Positions 33,933 to 41,757 of a stretch of DNA of 49,162 nucleotides are shown here, one piece after another (position 1 is the first letter of the stretch; every line of letters starts with the position of its first letter). The stretch is from an uncultured Erysipelotrichaceae bacterium (GTDB lineage: Bacteria > Bacillota_I > Bacilli_A > RF39 > UBA660). Location of the stretch: positions 1 through 49,162 of the forward strand of contig CACZST010000009.1 in NCBI GenBank assembly GCA_902783895.1, read 5' to 3'. Both the position numbers and the translations under genes were made by a program. Under the pieces are notes generated by a model. It made no database searches, was not told the DNA's origin, and saw nothing but the letters and a program-made list of their open reading frames with translations.

Positions 33933-34313
33933 AAGCTCTGATGTACAGTAAGGACATCTTGTAGCTTTTATATCAATTTCCTTTTGACAATAAGGACATT
34001 TCTTCTCTGAAGGTGCTTCCTCTTTTTTCCCAATACTAGTAATTTTATTAATAACCTTAAGTAAACAAAATAAAACAAATGCCATTATTAAGAAATTAAT
34101 AAGTGCAGATATAAATGATGAAATAAATCCAGCTATATCTGGCCAATTATAACGTGCCCCACCAGTTATAAAATTTAAAATTGGGTTAATAAAATTATTA
34201 GTTAAAGAATTTACAATTCCAGTAAATGCAGTACCAATAATAACACCAACAGCCATATCCATCATATTACCTTTTAAAGCAAATGTTTTAAACTCATCTA
34301 AAAACTTTTTCAT
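33918..34313 (-). CDS. mscL: Large-conductance mechanosensitive channel
   Basis: A 131-aa inner-membrane channel that opens under membrane tension. FKTFALKGNMMDMAVGVIIG is the family signature in the first helix, and a second helix lies near 70-95 (LINFLIMAFVLFCLLKVI). The C-terminus has a zinc-ribbon-like CPYC...CPYC pair (CPYCQKEIDIKATRCPYC). I know similar tails from Firmicutes MscL, but the tail is absent from E. coli MscL. ATG 34313 follows AGAGGTAGG; an in-frame upstream start is less likely. Confidence 0.95.
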   Translation of the reverse strand: MKKFLDEFKTFALKGNMMDMAVGVIIGTAFTGIVNSLTNNFINPILNFITGGARYNWPDIAGFISSFISALINFLIMAFVLFCLLKVINKITSIGKKEEAPSEKKCPYCQKEIDIKATRCPYCTSELKENA

Positions 34314-34338
34314 AAACCTACCTCTTTTCAAAATATTA

Positions 34339-34368
34339 AAAAATATCTTCAATTTCGAAGATATTTTT
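34339..34368 (-). terminator. Terminator of the YfcC-like transporter gene
   Basis: AAAAATATCTTC and GAAGATATTTTT form a 12-bp stem around AATTTC, with T residues on the minus strand. Confidence 0.85.
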
Positions 34369-34384
34369 ATTCACTAAGTGGAAA

Positions 34385-35998
34385 TTATAGTAATGTTAGT
34401 ATTCCACAAACAAGCAATACTAATAAGAATGAGATTAATGCAAATTTCCAAATATATTTAATCCAATCTTTATAAGAAACATCAAATAAACTTAGACCAG
34501 CAATTAGCATTGCACTTGTAGGGAATATCATCATACCAATACCATAAACTGCTTGAACTAATAATCCAGCAACTGGAAGTGAAGTAACATCAAATCCAGA
34601 AAGATATCCTGTCATATCAGTAAGTAAATAATATAAATCGTTAAAGAAGAAACTTCCGATTAAACCAGCAATACCAGTTAAAATTACATTAAATCCGTCT
34701 GATAGACCAAATAATCCAGAATTGATTGTATCAACAATAGTACCACTTCCACTTGATAAAGCAGAATATAAGATTGTTAAAACTATACTTGCAAGTGTTA
34801 CATAGATAGCTGTTGGAATCCATGCCTTAACACCAGCAATAAAACTTTCAACGAAATCATTTAAACTTAATTTATAAAGCCATGCGATAATTCCAGCTCC
34901 AACAAATACTAAAGCAATAAAGTCAACATTACTCCAGTATCCAAATTGACTAGAACCAGCAAATAAATTTTTAAAGATTTCAAAATCACCGATTTTAATC
35001 TTCATGACACTGTCATAGAAATTATTAAATACATCGATACCGAATGCATAATACCAGTTATACATTCCTAAAATCGCAAATATTAACACAAGTGCTAAAA
35101 TAACAACAAGTGGTACAATACTTACCTTTTTATCAGAAACCTTTTTAACATCATGAGCAATAGCTAAACCTTTAGTATTTGATTTACTACTTGGTTTTCT
35201 ACCTCTAGTTGATGTCTTTTTAGTTGTTGTTTTCTTAGTAGTTGTTTTTGCAGTAGCTTTTGTAGTAGTTTTTTTAGCAGTAGTTTTTTTACTATCTGCT
35301 GTTTTCTTAGTTTCTGAAACTTTAGTAGCTTTAGGAACTTTTACTTCTACTATATCTTCTTCTACAACTAATTTAGCAGCTGTTTTTCTTTCTTTTCTCT
35401 TACTTGTAAATAAAACAATTAAAATTAAAGCAACTGTTAATATAACAAGTAAAATTATTTTAGCAAGAATCTCACTGTTCATATCTAAACCTAAAATGTT
35501 TTTAGTATAACCAGAAATGTAGAATCCATATGTTGATCCAACAGAACCAACTAACAATGCACCTACTGTTGATGCTAAAACAGTAACCTTATCATAACCA
35601 AATTTAAATAGTACAGCTGCGAATAATGGTACTAAAATAAATAATGGAATAATTAAACCAGTAAGTGATGATAAAACTGTAAATAATATAACAGTTAAAA
35701 TTAAGAATCCTTTTTCTTTTCCACTAAAACTTTTAGCCATCTTATCAGTTAATCTTGATAAAGCACCAGTTTTTTCCATAACACCGTATAGACCACCAAT
35801 AACTGCAAATGCTACACCATATAATGCAAATGATAAAATCGCATTAATTGGAGATGTAAATAAACTAACAAGTCCAATTGGTGCAATACCATTTGTAGTT
35901 AAAGTATTTCCAGTATAAGTTCCAACTGGAATAATCCAACTAAGTACTACGTAAATTAAAAATGATATTCCCAATACCTTAAGTAAATTTCTTTTCAC
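34385..35998 (-). CDS. YfcC-like carboxylate/amino-acid transporter with Lys/Thr-rich loop, 537 aa
   Basis: Polytopic membrane protein resembling the YfcC/DcuC group: SWIIPVGTYTG near the start, then GVAFAVIGGLYGVMEKTGAL and a PTSAMLIAGLSLFDVSYKDW end. Two helix blocks (about 8-197 and 292-537) are separated by a loop of about 90 residues. The loop is rich in Lys, Thr and Ala (KKTTAKKTTTKATAKTTTKK) and contains TRGRKP (264-269), an AT-hook-like core. Such histone-like sequence is not part of the family. The family call is from layout; the substrate is unknown. Monocistronic. Confidence 0.75.
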   Translation of the reverse strand: MKRNLLKVLGISFLIYVVLSWIIPVGTYTGNTLTTNGIAPIGLVSLFTSPINAILSFALYGVAFAVIGGLYGVMEKTGALSRLTDKMAKSFSGKEKGFLILTVILFTVLSSLTGLIIPLFILVPLFAAVLFKFGYDKVTVLASTVGALLVGSVGSTYGFYISGYTKNILGLDMNSEILAKIILLVILTVALILIVLFTSKRKERKTAAKLVVEEDIVEVKVPKATKVSETKKTADSKKTTAKKTTTKATAKTTTKKTTTKKTSTRGRKPSSKSNTKGLAIAHDVKKVSDKKVSIVPLVVILALVLIFAILGMYNWYYAFGIDVFNNFYDSVMKIKIGDFEIFKNLFAGSSQFGYWSNVDFIALVFVGAGIIAWLYKLSLNDFVESFIAGVKAWIPTAIYVTLASIVLTILYSALSSGSGTIVDTINSGLFGLSDGFNVILTGIAGLIGSFFFNDLYYLLTDMTGYLSGFDVTSLPVAGLLVQAVYGIGMMIFPTSAMLIAGLSLFDVSYKDWIKYIWKFALISFLLVLLVCGILTLL

Positions 35999-36085
35999 TT
36001 TCTCATACCTCCCAAGGTCATTATATCAAAAATGCCTTATAATATAAAGCATTTTTAATAAAAATAAACCATTTTTCATTATTTT

Positions 36086-36114
36086 TTCACATTTCTTATT
36101 TTTTCTGTTATAAT
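36086..36114 (+). promoter_or_regulatory. Promoter of the radical SAM gene
   Basis: TTCACA (36086-36091), a 17-base spacer and TATAAT (36109-36114) with TG at -15/-14. The leader to the ATG is only about 10 bases, carrying GGTGAT. Confidence 0.75.
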
Positions 36115-36131
36115 ATATCCGGTGATTTTTT

Positions 36132-37070
36132 ATGATATTTCCCTACACAAATTCAAACAAAAGATATCATACTTTAGATTATTTTTTCAAAAATAAATTT
36201 AAATCAAAAGTATGTAAAATAAGCCTAAATGGTGGATTTACATGTCCTAATATTGATGGAACAAAATCAACAGCTGGATGCATATATTGCTCAAAATCTG
36301 GTTCTGGTGAATATGGTGGCGATCCAAAACAAGACCTAATAAACCAGTTTAACACAATAAAAAAAGTAATGGATAGAAAGTGGCCAAACAGTAAATATAT
36401 TGGTTACTTTCAAGCACGAACAAACACCTATGCTCCAGTTGAAGTATTAAAAGAAAAATATGAAACAATTTTAAAATTAGATAATGTCGTTGGTCTAGCA
36501 ATTGCCACAAGACCCGACTGTATAACTGATGAATGTTTAGATTATTTAAAAGAGTTAAACGAAAGAACCTTTTTAACCGTTGAATTAGGCCTTCAATCAA
36601 TCCATGAAAAAACATCTAATTTAATTAATAGATGTCATGATTTAAAATGCTTTGATGATATGGTTAAAAAATTAAAGGAAAGAAATATTTTTACTGTTGT
36701 TCATATCATTAATGGACTTCCATATGAAACAAAAGAAATGATGATTGAAACTGTTAAACATGTAAATAGTTTAAATGTTGATGGTATAAAAATACATATG
36801 CTTTCTGTCTTAAAAGATACTCCACTAGAAAAACTATATAAAATTAAACCTTTTCATTTACTTACCAAAGAAGAATATATCGATATTGTCTGCAGTCAAT
36901 TAGAATATTTAAATCCCAAAATTGTTATTCAAAGACTTACTGGCGACCCAATGGAGGAAGATTTAATCGGACCACTTTGGCTTCCTAAAAAAATTAACGT
37001 TTTAAATGACATAGATAAAGAAATGGTTAAAAGAAATATTTATCAAGGTGACAAAATAAGTACGAATTAA
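36132..37070 (+). CDS. TIGR01212-family radical SAM protein (YhcC-like), 312 aa
   Basis: The [4Fe-4S] cysteines are C38, C50 and C53 (CPNIDG...GCIYC), the C-x11-C-x2-C spacing of the TIGR01212/YhcC group rather than the classical C-x3-C-x2-C. YFQARTNTYAP, VGLAIATRPDCI, VELGLQS and GLPYETKEMM follow the family order. It makes a 5'-deoxyadenosyl radical. I recall no settled role for the bacterial members, though the group resembles Elp3-like and tRNA-modifying enzymes. It is convergent with the HerA-like gene. Confidence 0.92.
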   Translation: MIFPYTNSNKRYHTLDYFFKNKFKSKVCKISLNGGFTCPNIDGTKSTAGCIYCSKSGSGEYGGDPKQDLINQFNTIKKVMDRKWPNSKYIGYFQARTNTYAPVEVLKEKYETILKLDNVVGLAIATRPDCITDECLDYLKELNERTFLTVELGLQSIHEKTSNLINRCHDLKCFDDMVKKLKERNIFTVVHIINGLPYETKEMMIETVKHVNSLNVDGIKIHMLSVLKDTPLEKLYKIKPFHLLTKEEYIDIVCSQLEYLNPKIVIQRLTGDPMEEDLIGPLWLPKKINVLNDIDKEMVKRNIYQGDKISTN

Positions 37071-37085
37071 ATTCGTACTTATTTT
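37053..37085. terminator. Shared convergent terminator with both stop codons inside
   Basis: AAAATAAGTACGAAT (37053-37067) and ATTCGTACTTATTTT (37071-37085) form a perfect 15-bp stem. The 3-base loop is the TAA stop of the radical SAM gene, and the TAA of the HerA-like gene (37079-37081 complement) is in the stem. Confidence 0.92.
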
Positions 37086-38851
37086 CTATCTATAAACCAA
37101 TTTTCTGAAATATCACAGCTATCACTTGAAGGTGCTGGCGAAGGCTTATCCATTCTTATCAAAACTGGAACCTTAAAAGCTGTTCCAAAAGCCATACAAT
37201 TACCTGGAAGTAAAACCCTAAGCCTTTTTACAATTTCATTAGTAATATTTGGAACCATGTCCCTAATATATTGAATATCCCTTGGGTGAAGCATTTTATA
37301 TATCAAAAAATTATTACACTGTGAAATAGAAGTTTCAGATAAATCAGAAGGTCTTTGAGAAATAAGGCCAAGTAAAACACCATATTTCCTTCCCTCTTTT
37401 GTTATACGATCAAAAATATTATAACCAAGTAAATTAACATCATTATCATTTTGAACATACCTGTGAGCTTCCTCTAAAATTATATGGAAGGGAAGTGATG
37501 CTCTTCTATCTAAGTTCTTCGCATATTCAAACAATAATCTAGAATAAATTTTTGTAATTGTTTTCGCAAATCTATCATCAACATAATTAATATTAAAATT
37601 AATTATCTGAGCCTTTCTACCATTAGGTGCTGTAAGCAAATCTTTAATATAATCATCCTTAGATACATATTCATCACATTCAAAATATTTTGCATAATCC
37701 CCATTTAAAAGTGAATGAAGTCTAACCCTTAATATATTATTATCATCATAAATTTTTTCACTAGTTAAAGACCCCTCACTTATAAGCGCAAAATCTAAAG
37801 CTATTTTTAAATCCTCAAGGCCATATTTAAATGAACCATCAGGCATCAAAAGTTCAACATTATCATCCTTAAACGTCTGCATAAAATTAGTAAGCAATTC
37901 CATTTCTCTTATTTTACCCGATGCATCAATTAATAAACATTGTTTAAGTGGTCTAGAATAACCTGGCTGATAAATAACAGTATCTAAATTTAAATCCTTA
38001 GTATGATAAGTTGATAAAATAGAGAAAATCTGATCCCTTATCTGTGAAGAATTATTTCCAGAAGATAAAATCTCTAATATTGCTCTTGCAATAATATCAT
38101 TTTTTTGTTTAATAACCTCATCATCTTCTCTGCAAAAAAGACCAACCAACTTCAAAGCTTTTTCAATTATTGGAATTTGATTAGCTGATGTCGCATTAAG
38201 TAAAAGTGCAATATCATCAACCGATAAAAGCCATAAAGGTATTTTTAATATTTCCGTATCCGAAAATTTTGTATTAGTTGTATATGCCTTAAAACTAATC
38301 TCAGGAACCTTTTTATTAATTGATTCAAATGCCTTATGATATTCACCATAAGCATCAAAAATAAATATTGATGCTCTATATGCAACCGTATTTTGTTTTT
38401 CAAAAATACTTTGAATAAGTTTAGCAACTCCCCATGATTTACCAGAACCAGTTGAACCAAATATCGCAAAATGATTAGCAAAAAAAGAATTAATATCAAA
38501 TCCAATTTTAACACCTGGATAAATAGGACTATCCCCAATAAATAAATTCTTTTTCTCCTCATAATTATCAACACTTATAATCATAGGTATTTTTTCTTTA
38601 GATATAATTTTTACTGTTGCAGCAAAAGAAGGCTTTCTCATAACCCCAAATACAAATTTATTATCAATAATTTGACCAATTAAATTCACATAAGCAATCC
38701 CATTTTTTATATCTATAATCTCACCAACAAAAATCTCATCAGCATCTTCCATTACCACATGTAAATTTACCAAATTTTGAAATTTATTAAGTTCAATATT
38801 TAATTTAACTAGTATAGTATCTTCTTCAATTCCAACTATTGCCCCTAGCAT
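37079..38851 (-). CDS. HerA-like DNA translocase ATPase (DUF87), 590 aa
   Basis: Hexameric ATPase of the HerA/FtsK group. An N-terminal HAS-barrel-like beta region (about 1-95) precedes Walker A GSTGSGKS (132-139), Walker B HIILEEAHRYV, and the arginine-finger-like LGLISQRPSDLSETSISQCNNFLIYKM. In archaea HerA works with the nuclease NurA in end resection. Bacterial versions also occur in defence systems with SIR2 or other nucleases. No nuclease gene is adjacent here. The start at 38851 fits AGGTGA five bases away; two in-frame upstream starts are possible. Confidence 0.88.
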   Translation of the reverse strand: MLGAIVGIEEDTILVKLNIELNKFQNLVNLHVVMEDADEIFVGEIIDIKNGIAYVNLIGQIIDNKFVFGVMRKPSFAATVKIISKEKIPMIISVDNYEEKKNLFIGDSPIYPGVKIGFDINSFFANHFAIFGSTGSGKSWGVAKLIQSIFEKQNTVAYRASIFIFDAYGEYHKAFESINKKVPEISFKAYTTNTKFSDTEILKIPLWLLSVDDIALLLNATSANQIPIIEKALKLVGLFCREDDEVIKQKNDIIARAILEILSSGNNSSQIRDQIFSILSTYHTKDLNLDTVIYQPGYSRPLKQCLLIDASGKIREMELLTNFMQTFKDDNVELLMPDGSFKYGLEDLKIALDFALISEGSLTSEKIYDDNNILRVRLHSLLNGDYAKYFECDEYVSKDDYIKDLLTAPNGRKAQIINFNINYVDDRFAKTITKIYSRLLFEYAKNLDRRASLPFHIILEEAHRYVQNDNDVNLLGYNIFDRITKEGRKYGVLLGLISQRPSDLSETSISQCNNFLIYKMLHPRDIQYIRDMVPNITNEIVKRLRVLLPGNCMAFGTAFKVPVLIRMDKPSPAPSSDSCDISENWFIDRK

Positions 38852-38906
38852 ATTCATCACCTATTATAATAATATCACAAATAAAATAATAAACAAAGTT
38901 TAAAAT

Positions 38907-38947
38907 AAAAAGATTATTAAAACCTAATAAGATTAAATAATCTTTTT
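38907..38947 (-). terminator. Terminator of the 38972-40114 gene
   Basis: AAAAAGATTATT and AATAATCTTTTT pair around a 17-base loop, and T residues lie on both strands. Confidence 0.7.
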
Positions 38948-38971
38948 TAAATATATTATCTAAGATTTATA

Positions 38972-40114
38972 TTATTTTACCTTTTTTCCTGTAATTCTTT
39001 TCATTATCAAAGCTGACCCAATTACACAAGCGAGTCCTAAACCTGCAATTATTATTGAACCAAAAGCTGATGTGGATGGTACCTCTACTACCTGTCCGTT
39101 ATCTACTTTTATTTCATCTTTATTTCCTTCATCTTTTGGTTCTTCTTTTATTTCTTCCATATATTTTGAAATTGTATATGGATTAGTCTGACTTCCTTCT
39201 CCGCTTAATGTAGTTTTAGCTAATAGGAAGAATGCAGGACGGGCGGCGAGTCTGTCCATCGCCCTGTAGTTGCCTGATAACGCACTATAACTGTCAGAGA
39301 CATTGAACAAGCCGCCCGCATATTGATCAGAACCAGGTGAAAGCATCCACGGATAATTATTTGAATATAAATAATTATGTGTACTACTATTAGTATAACA
39401 CACTGAATTATTGCCAACATAATCCCATAAATAATCTTTTACACTCATACACGCAACATTTGAGGATGATTTTACATAATCAGTCGCATTCATTAAGGCT
39501 ACTTTACCCTTCCACTTATATGCACTTTCTTCTTTTATACTTTCTGATAAATTTGTTTGATTATCTGCAGTTGGTCCAACATTCCACAATTTTTCTACTA
39601 TCAAACTTTTTACATCATCATTTAAATTATTATAAAAATCATTATTTAAATATGTATTTAAACTTGCCTCTTTATCTGGTAAATTTTTAAGTGTCCCATT
39701 TACTTCCCGTGGCATTTGGGTTACTTTGTTACCATTTGTATCTAAAGTAGTTGTATTACTTCCCCATGATTTACAACCATATTGGCTTGTGCAAAAATCA
39801 TCACTATTTGTTGAATATCTAGCATTTTCCTCATCCCATGCCATATATCCGATACTTTCCTGTTTAATAACCTTTATTGTTCCATCTTTTTCTAACGATA
39901 TTATTCTATATAGATCATCACCTAATTTAATATAGTTATTTGGATTACCTCCTTTATAAATATATCTTCCTGCTATAGTGGTGTCTTTATAAAGTCCATC
40001 ACCCTCAGTCACAACATTTTTCTTTAGTATATCTGCGGTTTTCTCTATTGCTTTTACTGGATAAAAAGATATACTTAAAAGAAATATTGTTAGCGTTAAA
40101 AATAATTTTTTCAT
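38972..40114 (-). CDS. Secreted protein with C-terminal membrane/wall anchor, 380 aa
   Basis: A signal peptide (about 1-23, ending PVKAIEKT) is followed by an extracellular domain rich in Tyr, Asn and Trp (RIISLEKDGTIKVIKQESIG, KGKVALMNATDYV, YPWMLSPGSDQ). It ends RLAARPAFFLL...GSQTNPYTI, a pattern I associate with DUF6273-like surface proteins. An acidic linker leads to EVPSTSAFG, a hydrophobic helix and a basic tail KRITGKKVK, the layout of a sorting signal, though not LPXTG. The ATG at 40114 follows AGGGAGG. Function is unknown; display on the cell surface is inferred. Confidence 0.8.
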   Translation of the reverse strand: MKKLFLTLTIFLLSISFYPVKAIEKTADILKKNVVTEGDGLYKDTTIAGRYIYKGGNPNNYIKLGDDLYRIISLEKDGTIKVIKQESIGYMAWDEENARYSTNSDDFCTSQYGCKSWGSNTTTLDTNGNKVTQMPREVNGTLKNLPDKEASLNTYLNNDFYNNLNDDVKSLIVEKLWNVGPTADNQTNLSESIKEESAYKWKGKVALMNATDYVKSSSNVACMSVKDYLWDYVGNNSVCYTNSSTHNYLYSNNYPWMLSPGSDQYAGGLFNVSDSYSALSGNYRAMDRLAARPAFFLLAKTTLSGEGSQTNPYTISKYMEEIKEEPKDEGNKDEIKVDNGQVVEVPSTSAFGSIIIAGLGLACVIGSALIMKRITGKKVK

Positions 40115-40188
40115 ATATTTAATCCTCCCTATCTTACAATACCAGTTTATCAAAAAAAGTAATATTTTTGGTAAATAATTAACTTGTT

Positions 40189-41154
40189 TTAGATAATTGA
40201 TATTCTAACTTCAAAGGAAACATCTTTTAAAAGTCCTAATTTAATATGACCAGATTTCATAAATTTAATAAACCCTAAGCCTTTTATCACTAAATCATAT
40301 CCACTTTTAATATCAATATCATAATAAACAAAATCTTCTTTTACTTTATCTTTATAAAATCTTTCAAGTTTTAAATCATTTGACATATAAAGGGTAATAT
40401 TATTATCATCTAAAGTTAAAGAGGCAAAATCATCAATAAATAATGTCTGAAAATGTTTTATCTGATATGTAATTGGTCTTATTGTTTTTCTAGGTAAAAT
40501 CCTTTTTAATTGTTCAAAATTAGCTTTTAAATAAATACTACCTTCATCTAAAATTCCTGGTGTATCAATAAGTGTTAGATCATCATTTACTTTAATTGGA
40601 TTCATACAAAGTGTTGTCGAAGGTAAATTACTTGTTGTAATATCTTCAGGCATACCACCATAATTTTTTAAAAACTTATTTATTAAAGTTGATTTACCAG
40701 CATTTGTAAATCCAACCACATATACATTATCACTTTTTTTATTTTTTAAAATCATATCATAAAGTTCATCTAAATGATAATTATTCTTACCGGAAACAAA
40801 TATTTTACCTACTACATTTAATTTTATTTTTTTAAGGAAATATTCATCATCAATACTTTTAGGTAATATATCTTTTTTTGTAATAACAAGTATTATTGGA
40901 TTTTTTATTTCAATATCATTTAAATTATACAAATTCAAAAAATCAGTAACTAATAATACTAAATCACCTGTTTTATTTATCTTTTCTATATTTTTTAAAT
41001 ACTCCAAGTTATCCTTAGAAGAGAAAGAATAATTGTTATAATGCTTTATCTGAAAACATCTTTCACAAAACTTATTATTTAAATCTTTAGTATAACCTTC
41101 CTTTTTACTATCTTCATTTTGCATTATCACCCCGCAACCTAAACATCTAATCAT
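40189..41154 (-). CDS. yqeH: YqeH-type circularly permuted GTPase
   Basis: A 321-aa ribosome-assembly GTPase (30S subunit in Bacillus). An N-terminal zinc finger has CLGC (4-7) and CERC. The GTPase motifs are in permuted order: G4 TKKD first, then G5-like VSGKN, G1 GFTNAGKST, and G3 DTPG. A C-terminal RNA-binding-like domain follows. The start at 41154 follows AGGAGAAATATT and overlaps the yqeG end by 8 bases, a coupled pair as in Bacillus subtilis. Confidence 0.95.
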   Translation of the reverse strand: MIRCLGCGVIMQNEDSKKEGYTKDLNNKFCERCFQIKHYNNYSFSSKDNLEYLKNIEKINKTGDLVLLVTDFLNLYNLNDIEIKNPIILVITKKDILPKSIDDEYFLKKIKLNVVGKIFVSGKNNYHLDELYDMILKNKKSDNVYVVGFTNAGKSTLINKFLKNYGGMPEDITTSNLPSTTLCMNPIKVNDDLTLIDTPGILDEGSIYLKANFEQLKRILPRKTIRPITYQIKHFQTLFIDDFASLTLDDNNITLYMSNDLKLERFYKDKVKEDFVYYDIDIKSGYDLVIKGLGFIKFMKSGHIKLGLLKDVSFEVRISII

Positions 41155-41668
41155 AATATTTCTCCTCATTAAATAAATCATGGTCACGTAATTTTTTCTT
41201 TATTTTCTTCTCGAAATGCCTATTTAATCTTGTTAAAATAAAATCTTTAGAAGATACAGGATTAACTAAAATAGTTGTTATCCCAACCCTATTTCCAACT
41301 CTAATATCTGTCATTATTTGGTCTCCAATTATCGCTAAATCAGATGCTAAATAATTATTTTGATTCATAAATTTAATCAATTTTTTTACTCTAGGTTTCA
41401 TCGCATTACTTACGCCATCAACCTTCAAATAATTTTTAAATCCTCTTAGTCTAAACATTGGACTATTTGTATAAATTACAACTCTAAAACCTTTTTGCTT
41501 TAAAGAAATAAATAAATCTTTAGCTTTTTGAGGTGCTTCAGTTTCATTTGATGGAACTATAGTATTATCTAAGTCAAATAAAAGACACTTAATACCGCTA
41601 TTAAGTAATTTAGTATAATCAATCGTATAAATACTCTTTTGATAAATATCTGGAATAAATTCTTCCAT
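41147..41668 (-). CDS. yqeG: YqeG-type HAD phosphatase
   Basis: A 173-aa HAD hydrolase of subfamily IIIA. FDLDNTIVP carries the nucleophile, VVIYTNSP is motif II, and KPRVKKLI and IGDQIMTDIRVGNRVGI are motifs III and IV. It is always found beside yqeH in Firmicutes, which supports a role in ribosome or tRNA metabolism, but the substrate is not known to me. AAAGGAGCGATTTAA precedes the ATG. Confidence 0.95.
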   Translation of the reverse strand: MEEFIPDIYQKSIYTIDYTKLLNSGIKCLLFDLDNTIVPSNETEAPQKAKDLFISLKQKGFRVVIYTNSPMFRLRGFKNYLKVDGVSNAMKPRVKKLIKFMNQNNYLASDLAIIGDQIMTDIRVGNRVGITTILVNPVSSKDFILTRLNRHFEKKIKKKLRDHDLFNEEKYYD

Positions 41669-41757
41669 TTAAATCGCTCCTTTCCAAAGCTTATAAAACT
41701 AATATAATAATAGCACAATTTATATATGCAAACAAGTAAGCAAAAGAAAAATAAGTA

